DNA of 64,000 nt from Litomosoides sigmodontis (GCA_963070105.1 OY718804.1:2520817-2584816); one strand, 5' to 3'; positions 1 to 21,345 are shown, counted from the first letter of the stretch. Numbers and translations: made by a program. Notes: generated from the letters alone by a model not told the origin.

Positions 1-881
1 TCAGTTAGCCGCCCTATGATAAGGAAGAGATGTAAGATGTTTGCGGAAGACGTGATAGAAAATTAGTGTGCACTAGTAATTAATGCCCACATTATCACTT
101 TCAATCACAAATTCATTCTTCCTCTTTTCTTTCATGCATTACATTGAAAACAGAAAGAGAGGAAGAAAGGGAGAGGGAGAGAGAGAGGGAGAGAGAGAGA
201 GAAAGAGAAGATAAATTTTCATTCGTTGTTCTTCCCGTCTTTTCGTTAGAAAATTACATTATTGAGAAGTAATGGTAGGTACATTTTGTAAAAATGTTGT
301 CAGTAACGGTTTCATATAACAGGAGCTGAGATGAAAGAGAGAGAGAAAGAGAGAGGGAGAGAGAGAGAGAGGAAGACGACATATCATTCTTTTTACCTGA
401 CAATAATAGTTTTCCAAAAGTAGCCGGTTTTGTCTCGTTTTAAACTTCACCATCAACATTTCATCTCGTCTCTTTCGCCTTTGCCCGTTAAAAGATCTTC
501 CTTAAAATAGGTCCTCAGTTAGTTTGTTTCAATACTAACATGTCAATTTTAAAAAGACGATATCTCTATTTCCAAAAAAAAAAGCAGTAGTAATAACAAT
601 AATTGTTCATTCATAATTAATCATTAAACAAGCTAAATTAATAAAAAAAATTAATAAGCTAATTATTTTAGTTGTATTGCTGATTAGCAGCAGGCATTTA
701 TCTTTGCCCTATTTAAAGACAACGAAAGCAAATAGTATTTCTATTGCACTTTGATAATAATGCCAAAAAAAAATCATTAATTTTAAAACATTATATAAAA
801 TAATAATTAATGATAAGCGAGATAAATTCAACAACATTTATCAATAATTACTAACAACAATGATAACGGCGACAACGACAA

Positions 882-949
882 CGATGATGATGATGATGAT
901 GATGATAATGGTGATGATGATGATGATGAATGAATGAATGAATGAATGA
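882..949. repeat. GAT and GAAT microsatellite
   Basis: A run of GAT trinucleotides, with one GATAAT GGT interruption, passes directly into six GAAT tetranucleotides. It is a compound microsatellite in intergenic DNA. Confidence 0.9.
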
Positions 950-2345
950 AAAAGTTAGTTGATAAACAAAACTGCGATGTTTTGGGTAGTGGTGTGAGCG
1001 TTTCAAAAATGCGCGTTTATATTTCTATTAAACCTAATTTGAACCTGTTTCAACCACCTCTTCCAAATTTTTCTTCAAACAAGCCTTTATCACATTCCTG
1101 TTTCGTCGTTCTCTGATGCAAAAGCACTAAACTAACATAATCAGCAATCATCCGCGATATCGTCAATAAACGAGAATGAGCAACTTTCCATATCATATCA
1201 TACCTTCATATCACTATCATCATCATCATCATCATCGTTATCACTATCATCATTATTATCATCACTATCAACCACTATCAGCCACACTATCAACCACCGT
1301 CAACCACCACCACTGCCAGTAATCAGTTCAACTATCACCGCAACTCGCTCGTTTCCAACCACCCAGCCTATTCAAATCTCTAAACTGTCGTTTGCGCTGT
1401 TTGTCGTCATGTTAATTTTGGTAGTATAAAGAGAAATTAATTGATCATAATTTAACATCTCTAAATTTTATGTTAATTTAATTGTGTGAAACAGAGATGA
1501 AGATGTGAACAAATGCATTTCATCCTCTTTTATGCACTTGCCCGAAATAAATTGTAAATTAAAACTTTAACCGAAAAAAAAAACAAATTACAGCATGAAA
1601 TAACTGATTATTATTCTCTCGAGGAAAAACAAAAATGTTAATGTTTGACTTCATTGCTTCCTTCTATTTCAAAAATTTTGTGACATTTTCTTTTTTCTAC
1701 TTGCTACTATCAGCAATCTTATCAACACGGGCCAGATCATTATTAATTAATTAATTTTCATCTAAAATTAATTCTACCATTCAGCAATTTTAGCATTCTG
1801 CATGTATCGCCTCTATCTATAATTGGTGTAATTTCTATAAATTTTGTTTTTCTGAACAAGAAATTTGAGGCAAAAATTTTTTATGCAATCTTTCTTCTGT
1901 CATTTTCGCACTTTTTCCACAATTACTTTGTTACAGGAGGAGGAAAGTTAAAAATTTGTGGGAGGTTTGTGTTTTTTTTTTCAAAATTTAATTCTGCTAA
2001 ATTGAGAAGAATGCTGGGAAAAAAGAGGAACCGACACATTTATTTGTATTATCTATTACATTAGTTACTACTAACTAATGTAAAAAATTAATTGAAATTG
2101 GATTTTTTTTATTGCGAAAAGTAATTCGATCATTTCATTCTTTCGCTTTTTCATCCTCCGTCACATATTATCACTGCAAATTGCCATAATTTTTAATTTT
2201 TATAAAGCGCAATTTTTTTACAAAGGAAAACTGAAGTTCAATTTGAAAATTTTTCCTTTGGCAACAATAAAATGGTCAAAAATAAGCCTAATGCTTTTCT
2301 TCTTTTTTTGCCTCGCTGCAACCTCGCCATTTCTTTCTCTTACCT

Positions 2346-2378
<33 letters not shown>

Positions 2379-3400
2379 CGTATTACCTTTATTTTCACTT
2401 CTTTCAAAAGCCTTTTTTGAAGTCATTGTAAATAATTACATATATACATTTCAATTGTATTCCCCAAATATATGATATTTTCACCTGCACTTCTACATGT
2501 CGCTTCACTTCACCAACACCACCATCTCCTAACATCAATTGCAATTTTCAAATTTTTCAACCGAAAAAAACTTTAGTGAAAAGTTGCTAGGAATGAAACG
2601 GTGACGCTAACGGGAAAATCTAACAAAACAACAACAAAAAAAAATGATAATTTTCCAAAATTCGCATTCCCTTTTTTTCTCTTTTGAAAAATGCTTATAT
2701 GCTCTGCGATTGTTTGGATAAATCTTTCGATTCAATCATTTTTCATTCATTTCAAAGTAGCATTTCAACTGTGCAAATGTCTTTGAATGTGAATTGGTAG
2801 GTATTGTTTGCCATGAAAGTAGAATGTTTCGTTTCCTTCTTCCCACTCTATCCATCCATCCACATATCTTTCCTCCTTTACACTTTTTTTTTTCAAATTC
2901 AATTTAAAAAATTAAGTCATCAAGCACTACTAGTGTTGATTGTATGGTAAATGTTTTATTACCTTAAGATGAAATTAAAATTGCCACTAACTTATTGCTT
3001 GCATGTTTCTTTGCTTCTCTCCAACTAAATGAAATGATGCAATTTCACTTCATTCATTTCTTCTAAACTATCAAATTACCCATTGTGATCGTATTTGTTT
3101 GCACTTTGTTTTTAGGAAAATGAAAAGTGAAACTGAATTGGTTATCATTTAATGGTTAATTAAGAAGTGAACACATATGCAAATTAGCCTGAAATTGTGA
3201 TAATGAAGTTTCATTCTTTGTTTCTTCAATTTTTTATTTTTAGGAACGACAAATTTGAAAAATATGGCTATTTACAAATAGGGAAATAAGCCTCTTCGCT
3301 GATTGATGGTTTTGCACAATTCTCCTCAAATAATTTCTCAAATAATTTCCGCCATTTTTTTTTTGTAATAATTTGATAATAGTATAAAGAAAAAGCAAGC

Positions 3401-3800
3401 GAACAGTGCTGTTATTCATTTCCGATCTTAACTTAATTAAATTTCATATTTCAGCTATTAATTACAGGTAAAGCAACCTTGCAAGCAAGTTATTTCTATT
3501 CAAATTGAATTAGTTGAACATTGCTGTTTTTCATTTCTGATATGAGAACTTGCAGCTAATTTCTATGGCCATTTCAGTTATTAATTACAAGCAAAGCAAT
3601 CTTGCAGAATATTTGTTCCTGTTGAAATTAAATGAGATAAGCTGTAATGCATTTCTGATATGATAACTTGCAACGAACTTTCGTAGACATTTCAGCGAAT
3701 TGCAGGTTAAGCAATCTTGCAAGCAACGTGCTACTACTGTGGAAATTAAATCAAATAAACATTACTGTAATTCATTTGTGATATGAACTTAATTAATAAC
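3401..3800. repeat. Diverged tandem repeat, about 118-bp unit
   Basis: Three full units and one partial unit begin near 3401, 3516, 3637 and 3757. Shared blocks in order are an ATT(G/A)CTGT element, CATTTCTGATATGA, AACTTGCA, a CATTTCAG block, TTAATTACA(A/G)G, AAAGCAA(T/C)CTTGCA and (G)AAATTAAAT. Units differ by substitutions and small indels, so the array is old. No coding potential is seen. Confidence 0.8.
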
Positions 3801-4099
3801 TTCTACTGCATATATGCTTCAATTGCTACATGCATTCCTTTCCATAGTGTGCTGCAAGCAGCACACTGCCATTCATTCGAATTAAATTCGATAATTTCAT
3901 ATACGTTGACGTACGATGTGAGTTGTAACAATTACAATATGAAATAGATTAGTTTGGTGTCAACGATAGTAGAAGGAACTACTGTCAGTGAAATATTTTA
4001 GTAAATGCGTTGAAATTTCATTCATGAGAGATAAGGATGATGCCATGCAAATCGTTTCAACGTCTTCTCCTTCGTCTTCCTGCATTGTGTTGTCGCCAG

Positions 4100-4215
4100 G
4101 AGACGAACCGATCGACCGACCGACCGAACGACCGACCAACCGACCCGTCAACCCATCAACCCACCGATTCACCGATCGATCGAACGATCGATCGATCGAT
4201 CGTTCGACCGATTGA
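4100..4215. repeat. GACC / GATC tetranucleotide tract
   Basis: ACCG-type tetramers pass into CGAT tetramers. The CGATCGATCG part is self-complementary and can fold back on itself. Both strands are open through the tract and encode Arg/Asp/Ser or Thr/Asp/Arg repeats, which is an artefact of the repeat rather than a gene. Confidence 0.85.
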
Positions 4216-7200
4216 TCGTGGAAGTCAGAGGAAGCGAAATACGATGTTGTCAGCCAACCTGCTTGCTGATGATTAATTTCTGTGTAGAACATTCTTGAAA
4301 CTTTTTCACGTATTTATACATACAACCTTCAACAGTTGGCATTTCAACTTATTAATACTCAGTTAACAACATTTTCAAAAAAAAATGATTTTCTTTAATT
4401 TTTTTTTTGAATAATTGAAATTATTTTTAGTTGTAATATGTGTTTTGTTCTTGTTTTTTTTTTCGAAGAGTTAGTTTCCTTTCAAAATTTTTGCAACCTT
4501 TCCATTCATTCTATCATTCGTTCGTTCGTTCATTCGCTCATTCGTTCATTCGTTCATTCTGTCTACACTTTACAACAGCTCTCTTGCGATCGCTCAAAAT
4601 TTATTTAGTCAATCTCATTTACCTGTTGCTGAACCTCTTCTTTCCCCTTAATTTACCATATCATTGAACCTCTCAAAACTCAGTTCATTCATTTCTAGCA
4701 ATTGCTTTGCAATTAAATATTTCGAATTAATATTAAATTAAATGCAAATGTTTCCTTTCTTTTTTCAAAAAAAAACTATCAAATATTAATAATTATTAGA
4801 TTTTTTAGCTTGAATTAATCATTGATTTTTTTTAATTTGCTGAAATTTTTAGTAAAATAATGTAATCGAAGTCTGTTTTTTTTTTGTTTGAATTCTTTTC
4901 GAGCAAAAGCAATGGAAATTGTGAGTTTTGTGCTAGGAGGAGGTAATTTAAATATCGACATTATTACTAATAACTGTTACATCTTGCTGTACCGTAAATG
5001 AATAATGCATTCAATTTTTCCATTCCATTTCTGCTCCATCAAAAAATAGGAAAAAAAAAGGATTTTTTGAAAACAAAAAATAATTTGAAAAAGAGGCCGC
5101 AACTATTGAACAAACATTACAGTCACTTTTCTATTAGCCATTATTTCCTATATTTAAATTTATTCCTTTCTACCAAAAATAACATGTGCAAATCATTTCA
5201 TTCCTTGTTGTGCAACACAAACAAATCTTCCTTTCATGATTTTTAAATTAAAAAAAAAAAATTTTAATCGATTAATTAAATAAATTTATATGTGCTCTCA
5301 CATAAACAACTAAAGCTCAGTGATATCACTCGATGAATGCTGTCTTTTTGTTTTACAAGAAAAAGAAGGATGGTAAAACATTCATTTTCAAATTAATTTC
5401 CATTTTTTGCTTTTTTTTCCAACAAATCCCATTAGTTTAATTGTTTAATTTTGTTGCTGTTGTAAATTAATTAACGATTGATGATAATTGAGCATGAATG
5501 AAAGTGCGAATTTTGAGATATAGGCATGACAGGGAACTAATCAGATGAAAGCATTTCATTTCGCCTTTTTTTTTCACAGTGCTTGCTAACAATCTCTTTG
5601 TATTCATTTTAGTTCGAAGATTTTTAATAGCAAAAATGGCTTGGCAGCAACTATCCTTTCGCTAAAACTCCGTCAATGTTACATTTCACTTATGACAATA
5701 TAATTAGCGCCTATTAGTGGTAATTAAAGTAATAATTACTATAACAATAGTAAGTAATTACAATAGCGATATGATAATGATGACGATAATGACAATGATA
5801 ATAACAGTAATAATTGTGATGAAAGGATTAATTGGTTACAGTTGATAAGATATGATTTGAGAAAAATTTAAAAGGCAGAAGTGAAGAAATGAAATAGTAA
5901 GATATCTTTTTATAATACAGCTTAATTATTCCTATTTTTGCGCTTATAAATTTTTAAAATGTTTCTTTTTTTTTGAAAAAAGAAATTAATTTTACAAATA
6001 TCACTTTCTACCCATTTCCCTCCCTATCTTCCTCTCTCTTTCTCTCTCGCTCTCTCCTTCCATTCAATTTATAAATAGATTGAAATTTATCAATAAAATA
6101 TATCAAACAAAAAAAGGGAATTTCAATTCTAATTATCAATTACATTTTAATTTAAAGCATTATCAATTACAGTTACACTTTTAATTTTAGAGGTTTCACT
6201 TTGCTAATTTTGTGGACTAATTTTTCATAAAATTTATAATAACAACAAAAAAAAATAACGTCTGCTACTTAAGCGACATCACTTATTTTTATTTTTATCG
6301 TTCCTCTACGCTAACGAATATCCCACTAATATACTACTACTACTACAATTATCGCACTCACTACCATCCTTAATTTAAATTGTGACCATCGGTCATCGTC
6401 ATCATTATCCTCATTATCATCGTGCACTAGCAATTTTGACCTATCAGTAATTTACAACCACAATAATTACTATCATTTTTGTCATTAAATTAATCACATT
6501 ATTACCATTTAAGTTTTATTCATCACTTTTACCGCATTTGTAAACTATCGCTTTCGTCATCAAATTAATCTCATTATTGCAGGTAAAATTTGATCATTAT
6601 TTTTGTCACATCATTTTTGCCATTAATTTAATCATACTATCATAGCTTAAATTAATTATCTCATATTAATTATGCACAAACTACCACTTTCGTCATTAAT
6701 CTAATCACATTATCATAATCTAATGATCGTCATCATAGACCTAACTCTGCATTAAATCTTCAGCTTGAATTAAATTTTAAGTATAACTTATTTCATATTA
6801 TAATGTAAATCCTTTTATTGCACTAATGAAATTGTCAACCTTTTAATGATGAAATAAAACCACTGCTCACATTTCTCAGTTTCATTCCTTCCTTTTTTCT
6901 CTCTCTCCCCCTGTCTCTTTCTCTCTCTCTCTTGCTCTCTCTCCCTCTCTCTTTCTCTCTCTTTTAGTGATTTTCAATGAATTATTGCAGAAAAAAGCAT
7001 ACCATTCGATAAGTAAGCAATTGTGCAAGTAGGTTTTACTTTCATTAAAATTTTCCTCTTTTCAAAATATTTTCACCAATATTAGCGAAGTCTACAATTT
7101 CTGTATTAAAAAAAAAAAAAGAAAAGAAAACGAAAAAAGGCGAGGAAAGAAAAGAAGATCAAATCATATTAATGGATTAACAAAATGCAATTTCATTATT

Positions 7201-9639
7201 TTTTTCCCTCTTTCCTTTTTTCCTTTCTTTTTTTTTATTCTCTTCTTTTTTTTTTTTTAAAAGCAAATCCCAAATTGATCATTTAGTTGACCTGAACTGA
7301 CAAGTTAGAAATAGTTGCGAGAGATAGAGCAAGAAAGAGAAGGAGAAGTGAGAGAGAGAGGAAAAAACTGACTTCTAACCTTGATTCTGTAATTTTTCAA
7401 GAAAGAAAAATGAAACGAAAAAATGATTTTGAGAATATTTCACGTTTCAAACATGTTTTTTAATGATTATATCTTGTTATTGTTGGCGATTCATTTCACT
7501 TAGTCGCCGCAACTAAAGGCACAAAATTGATCATAAATTATTTTCAATCATTTTACATCATTCATACTCCTTCTGTTATAATATCATCCAAGAAAAAAAA
7601 AAGAAACTCGAAATTGCGCTAGCCGCTTTTTTGAGTTCTTGAATTTTTAAGTTCTCGAGTTTTGGTGCATTTGGATTGTTGAGCTTTTATATGTTTGAAT
7701 TTTTGTGTTTTGAGGACGTTTTTTTCTTTTGCTTTTCCTTATTAAATTATTTCATTAGCAAATTATTTTCCGTTTATGTTATATTATATAGTGTGACAGC
7801 GGGACGTGAAATTTGTAATGAAAATTATCGCTAACCGTAAATAATGGAATTTTAAGCTATCAAATGCTAAATATACTTTGAGCATTTTTTGCTTTTTTCG
7901 TTTCTTTTTGTTGAATGATTAAAATTAGATTTAAAAGTATTGAAATGACATATATTCGTTTCTTTTTGTTTTAGCATAAAATCAAAAAAAAAAAATTTTG
8001 CATGAGTTTGCATTTTTTTTTTGCTTACCTAATTTCACATTTCAATAATTCAAATCCCAATCATTTGTTTATTGCTTCCAGGATTACTTTACTAGCTGTT
8101 GAAATAATCATTGTGCTTCGCAATCTGCAGCATTTTAATTTCACTTAGTGATTGCTAAAAACAGTCAGCCATAAACTTTGTTACTAAATATGACGGCATA
8201 TTTATCATTTAGTATACAAATTTCACCCTTTCTACCTTTCTCCCTCCCTCTCTCTCTTTCCCCTTTGCCTTCTCTTTTCCTTTTTTTTACAAAAAAATAA
8301 GTGAAATGTAATTAAATGATGAAAATCAGTGACAATTGAGGTAAACTTTCCAATTTTACTGGAAAAAAAAAAGTTGAAAAATAAAAAGGAAGGAAAATTT
8401 AAAGATTGTTGTTGTCATATTTTTAATTTTAACTTTTTTTTTCATACTCTTCTCATACACTACTTGGAGACATTTCATTTAATTACAATAGCTTTTATTA
8501 GTGCCTTGTTGGTCTTGTTTTCTTCTGGCTCATATGACGGCTGCAAATTTGATAGGAAAAAAATTTTTGTCTTTTGTAACTGACTGTAAATTATTTCTTT
8601 ACTCAATTACTCCATACCTGTTACTCTTTGTTTTTCTTTCCATCACTGATCATCTATCCTAGCTTTTGCTCTCTTATCAATTTTATGCATTTTCTAAACT
8701 CATACTACTCGAAAATGAGTAATCTGTCACAACTGTTCAACCACTGCGCTATGAATCAAAAATGCAGCAAAAATTTTTCCATTGTATTAAATTATAGTAA
8801 ATTAAAAAATTTTTGCCTTCATTAATGAAATCCTAACTTTGATAAATTTAGCTATATTTGAGGAAATTAATTAATAATTATTTTTATATTTCTATTGCTT
8901 TCTATAATTATTTTAACCTATTAATTTACCATTCAAATATTTGTTCAATTCGTGATAGTACTGGTTGATGATTGAAATATTGATAAACTGTTAACACGCA
9001 TTTCATTCTTCTCACTCATCTCTTTCACTAAACATTTTCATTCCTAAGCCATTGCTCATTTTCCTATTTAAATTTTTTTTTTATTTTGTTTTCTTATCCT
9101 GTTTCCCTCTCTCTCTCTCTCTTTTCCTCTCTTTTTTCCCTTACTTTTTGGAAAATACAACAATAGCATTCGTTATTCATTTAAATTGTTTCCTTGACGA
9201 ATCCAAAAATTCCTCTCCTTCTTTTGAAACATGCCAGATGATGTTGTGTGAAAAAAAAAACAAAATTTTATTTTCAGGTATAGCAGCAGCAATCTTTCCT
9301 CACTAACTTCCTTATCAATTTCTACAGTGTGCATAGATACTTTAAGGAAAAAGAAAAAGCGCATTTTTACTTTGTCTAAGAAAAAAAGCAAAAAAAAAAC
9401 AACAAAGTAAACAACATACATATATATATATATGTATATATATGTTACGCTACTATTACATTCATTAGCAGTGAAATAATTTAAAAAAAAAAAAAATTAA
9501 CAAAAACGTTTACTGAAAAATTAGCAAAATTAAAACAAAAAAAAAAGAATTGAAAGATAAGATATAATAAATAATTGAATTATTTTAGAATTTCAAGGAA
9601 ATTAAAAATAATTTGCAACATATAACAATAACAATAGCA

Positions 9640-9648
9640 AACAACAGC

Positions 9649-9697
<49 letters not shown>

Positions 9698-9728
9698 GCA
9701 ACAGCAACAGCAACAACAACAACAACAA
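9640..9728. repeat. CAA microsatellite upstream of the first exon
   Basis: About 27 CAA/CAG units lie roughly 60 bp upstream of the ATG at 9788. If transcribed, they would form an unstructured CAA-rich 5' leader. The poly-Leu frame on the other strand is an artefact. Confidence 0.85.
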
Positions 9729-9787
9729 ATAAAAATAAAAATTAAAAAGCAAAACTCTGAGATATATGTCCTCGATCACGTACATTT

Positions 9788-15580
<5,793 letters not shown>

Positions 15581-15788
15581 TCTACTCATTTTTTTCATCA
15601 TTTTAACGTAAGTCTTTTGACTACGTCGCTAAATTTCTTTCAAATTTCCAACTTCTAAATGATATAATTGTTTGTTAATAGCATACAAATTAGCATTTTA
15701 CAGGTCAACAATGAAATTTCAAACGTTTAATTTGATATTGGGAAATCGTGATTTGTGAGTGTCCGTGTGTGTGTGTATGTATGCATGC

Positions 15789-16019
15789 ATGTATGTATGT
15801 ATGTATGTATGTATGTATGTATGTATGTATGTATGTATGTATGTATGTATGTATGTATGTATGTATGTATGTATGTATGTATGTATGTATGTATGTATGT
15901 ATGTATGTATGTATGTATGTATGTATGTATGTATGTATGTATGTATGTATGTATGTATGTATGTATGTATGTATGTATGTATGTATGTATGTATGTATGT
16001 ATGTATGTATGTATGTATG

Positions 16020-16049
<30 letters not shown>
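15789..16049. repeat. ATGT tetranucleotide array, about 65 units
   Basis: A perfect ATGT array is preceded by GTGTGT and ATGCATGC. It begins about 200 bp after the stop codon of the cystine-knot gene, so it could lie in its 3' UTR. All the Met-Tyr-Val-Cys frames through it are repeat artefacts. Confidence 0.97.
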
Positions 16050-16050
<1 letters not shown>

Positions 16051-18043
16051 TATATATAGCAAATGAATATAATTTTTGAAATCTTTCAGTAATTTCAGAA
16101 ATTTGACAGATAGGTTTTATCATCATAGTAAAGTGTGGAATTTCAGCAATTTTAAAAAAAGTTGAAAATGATAAATTGTTGATTTTACACTACCTTAAGT
16201 AATTAGTTTGATGAATTTTAAAATGCAATAAATGGGAAAAAAATCTAACACTGTGAAAAATTAATTTTCACATTTATTTTTAGCTATAGTTTCCAGAAAT
16301 TTTCCGACTGATACTTTTTTTTCCTTGAAAATGAATTTTTGTCTGAAATTAATGAATTTATTATCATAAATTCAATTGTAATTTTATGGAACTATAAGTG
16401 CACACGTATATTATTAATTTAATTAATTAATTAATTAATTGTGAATGGAATAATATCAAAAAAAAAAATTTTTGGCATGAGTTAAAAAAAAAATACCAAA
16501 GTTAATTTATGCATAAATAATTTGCATAACAAATTTCAAATAAAAAGAATAATTAACTTTCCCCTAATCAGTATGCCTTTTTTTTCGTTTGGCTCTTTTT
16601 TTTTAAAATAAATTAATTATTTTAGGCGCTCAACTTAAACAATCAATCAATCCTTACGTATTTTATTAATGCCAATGAAACTGTGCAGCACATGGTGTTG
16701 GTTAAAACCTGATTTAATTACTTATGCAAATACTTAAAAAGACTTTGATTGCGCCGAGTCCTAAAGTGCAAAAACCTGAAAGTATCAATGAGTGGTCTTC
16801 GCTCTGTTCAGGTGAACTTACAGAACAGTGAAATGTGAATTCCTTGTTTGTTTCCTTTTTCCACAAAGTATTAAGCATGGATATTTGAATAACAGAAATT
16901 ACGATTACTTCCTCGGCCTAAAATCAAATTAACTTATTGCAATAATTTTTCGTCCTCTTTTTTTAAATATTTAAATGATTTATTAAAGTATGTGTAGAAA
17001 GTAGCAAAGTAAAAAACAAATTACACTTCAATTACAATCAGGGATATAACCTATCCTTATCAGTAAAATTTTTTTGTTAAATGCTATATACATATGTACT
17101 TTTTTTTTAACATTCATCGTTATTTGTTACTAATTATCGATAGATTTTTGAATTTAATGTATGTTTTTTTTCCTGCAAAGTATTTCTCAAATGCGGAATG
17201 TATTATTATTATTAAGAGGAATTAATTAAAATTCGGTAAATGTTAACTTTTGATGGAAATTTCAAAAAAAATTCCAATAATTAATGAATAATTATTGCAA
17301 ATACAAATAAATATTGCCGATGATTCACCAGTAGTAATATTCTTGTATTATTTCAATTTTGATAAGTTGAAATAATTAAAGCATTTATAAAGCAGGGATG
17401 AATTGAAGCAATAGAATGCTTGCTTACATTTAAGTTTACATTTACCGGAAACACTTTTGTATACAATTAATAAATACTGCAATTATAAGAATTGAAATTA
17501 TTTGTTGTAAATAAAGTTTACGAGGCATTTATTTTGAATGAAAGTGAAATTAATTGGTAATTAATTAACTGAAATTATTGTACATTCTCCGTTGTGGAAG
17601 AGTTCTAGCGGTGATAGCTAATGATGATAATTTCGCGCTTTCACTTTTTTCCTTTTTTTTTGTTACTCATTTGGAATATTTGTTTCCGTTCTTCTTTTTT
17701 TTTCTGTTCTAATTCATTTCAAATGAAATTTTGCCAATTTCTTGCATCATTATTATGGCTGGAATAGCAAATCATTCTAATTTCTAAGCATTCATTAGTA
17801 TTACTTTTGCACTTTTTTCTTTTTAATTATACTTTTGGGCAGCTAAAAGTTTTCAATGTGAATTGTATGAATTCTATATTAATTCAACAGATGACAACTT
17901 CCGACACTCTAATTTCTCCTTTTTCAACTTCGTCTATTTGCTTTATTTTAATTGGTACAATTAAAAAATAAATAAGAGTTGACTACAAAAACACCAACAC
18001 AAACAACAACAACAATAATAATAATAATAACAGCAGCGGCAAT

Positions 18044-18088
<45 letters not shown>

Positions 18089-18371
18089 AATAATAATAAT
18101 ATTAGCACAAAAACAAGTTTAATAACATATTTATTGCAAGCAACACTTTAAACTACTAATAATTTTCATAAAATGCAATAAAAATTAGTTTTTGTTTTTT
18201 TTCTTTCCCAAAGAGGAACACTTTTGTATTTGTTAAGCTTAAATTTAATAATAATTAATTAATTAGCATCAAAAAGTTTCCGTACCATAAATAGTACAAT
18301 ATTTTTAGTGCTAAAATTTCCAATTGATGATAATACTCACAGTTTGCATTTCATCATAAATGGTATCACTT

Positions 18372-18432
18372 CTTTGGTTAGAAATTTCTTTCCCTTTTGA
18401 TCCTTTGGTTAGAAATTTCTTTCCCTTTTGAA
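18372..18432. repeat. 31-bp tandem duplication
   Basis: Two copies of a segment beginning CTTTGGTTAGAAATTTC lie head to tail and differ only at the end. The duplication looks recent. Confidence 0.92.
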
Positions 18433-18444
18433 CTTTTTCTTTTG

Positions 18445-18497
18445 TACGTCTATGTGTATGTGTGCGTGTGTGTGTGCGTGTGTGTGTGTGTGTGTAC

Positions 18498-18528
<31 letters not shown>

Positions 18529-18545
18529 GAAGGGAGAAAGAGAGA
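18445..18545. repeat. GT then GA compound microsatellite
   Basis: GT dinucleotides with GC and AC interruptions pass into GA dinucleotides and a purine-rich tail. Confidence 0.92.
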
Positions 18546-18783
18546 GAAAAGTGAAAAAGGGGATGAATTTTTTTTTCAAGAAAAAAGTTTTTTCTTTTTA
18601 TTATATTTGTAAGAATTCCATGAAACTAACAATGGTTTCTATGTTACATGTTGTATGAAAATGAAAAAAATGTTGCTAAAAATTTGAAAATATTTCGTTC
18701 ATTTTGCTTTTGTAAAAAAATTGCTTGCTTATTATTTTTTGTATTTTCAAAATTTCTTTCTGTAATGTGCAAAAAAGCAACAA

Positions 18784-20199
<1,416 letters not shown>

Positions 20200-21003
20200 C
20201 AACACCAATAAAATTTTAACTTCGAAAATTTCTATGAGTTAAGAAGAAAGGAGGAATAAAAAGATGAAAAAGGGAATTAACAGCAATAAGGCAAGAAGTA
20301 TAAGTTCATGGAGGCGAAGAGCAAAGAGAAACTGGAATGAAGAAATTTGAATTGTTAGATAACAAGTGATTATAGGAAAGAGTGGATGGATGATAAATGT
20401 GATGACAGAGTTCAAATGAAATGGCACCAAATATGGAATTTGGAAAAAAAACGAAGAAAAACATATTAATTAAAATATGAAATTGGTTAATTAAAATACA
20501 ACAAGTTCCATTTCTCATGCAAAACAGTGGAAATTTTAAAATTTCGAAAATTTTCCATAAATCAAAAATATGAATAAAAAACTTTTGTAATGATTTGCAC
20601 GAAAAAAAAATTAAGCGTTAATTTAATTTATTTTAAAAAATACTGCCCTGATTGTATAATAACATTCTGCCAACTTTTTTTTTGTTTAATACTTTTTCTT
20701 TTTTGTTTTACTAGAAAACTTTTTATCAAAATGTTTCCATCCTATGAAATGGTTTGTTTTTATTTTCTTTTTCGCTTTTTTATTTTTTAAAATTTTTTTG
20801 TTCATTGCTGCTGCGCAACTTTTATTGTTTGCAATGTAATAAATATACTAAATAAGTTAAATTGAAAAAAAAGACGGAAACATTAGCATATCTTTGAAAG
20901 ATAACAATCGTTCCATCAATTCAAGTATGCACGTCGTTGCACGTGGGACGAATAGATAAAGAGTAAATTGTTTTAAAACTGATATAAGAAAGAGTAAACG
21001 AAA

Positions 21004-21345
21004 TAGTGGAAAATTGCAATGAAGTAGTTTCGATACAGGAATGAATGTATGCATATTCATTATAATATAAAGAGAGAATATCCGGTAATTATTCGGAATA
21101 TAAAATATCCGGCAGAAAAAAATCCGGTAACGTACACTTTATGCACAAGCTATAGACTAGAAGCATTTTACAACTTAGTGGAAAATTGAAATAAACTGAT
21201 GGAAATAGTTTCCAAATTGGAATGAACGTATATTTATTGCAAAGAAGAAAAAATATCCGGTAATAATCGGGAAGAAAAAACACCCAATAACATTTATCCG
21301 GTCATTCATTTAAGCACTAAAAGAATGCTATTTAGCTTAGAAGTA
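21004..21345. repeat. Tandem duplication, about 173-bp unit, with ATCCGG motifs
   Basis: Copy 1 (21004-21175) and copy 2 (21177-21345) share TAGTGGAAAATTG, an AGTTT...GGAATGAA(T/C)GTAT block, AATATCCGGTAAT and a GCAC...TTTAGCTTAG-like end. The hexamer ATCCGG recurs at least five times across the two copies. Confidence 0.75.

Larger units (their letters stand above)
1..9787. other. Intergenic, microsatellite-rich, no gene seen
   Basis: No exon chain with splice sites and a conserved protein could be assembled on either strand. Open frames here are short and low-complexity (poly-Leu/Ser from CT tracts, Arg/Asp from GACC tracts). The stretch holds GA tracts (about 166-210 and 335-374), GAT and GAAT repeats (882-949), an ATC tract (about 1213-1266), CT tracts (2345-2372, 6023-6058, 6897-6963), a GACC/GATC tract (4100-4215), a TTCG/TTCA tract (4515-4560) and a roughly 118-bp diverged tandem repeat (3401-3800). 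As it lies upstream of the secreted cystine-knot gene it may include regulatory DNA, but no specific site can be named. Confidence 0.6.

Noticed and set aside
3960..4292. 110-codon minus-strand Arg/Ser/Asp-rich frame
   Set aside because: It is driven by the GACC/GATC repeat; both strands are open for the same reason.
15719..16126. Tyr-Ile-His-Thr and Met-Tyr-Val-Cys frames
   Set aside because: They are translations of the ATGT array in several frames.
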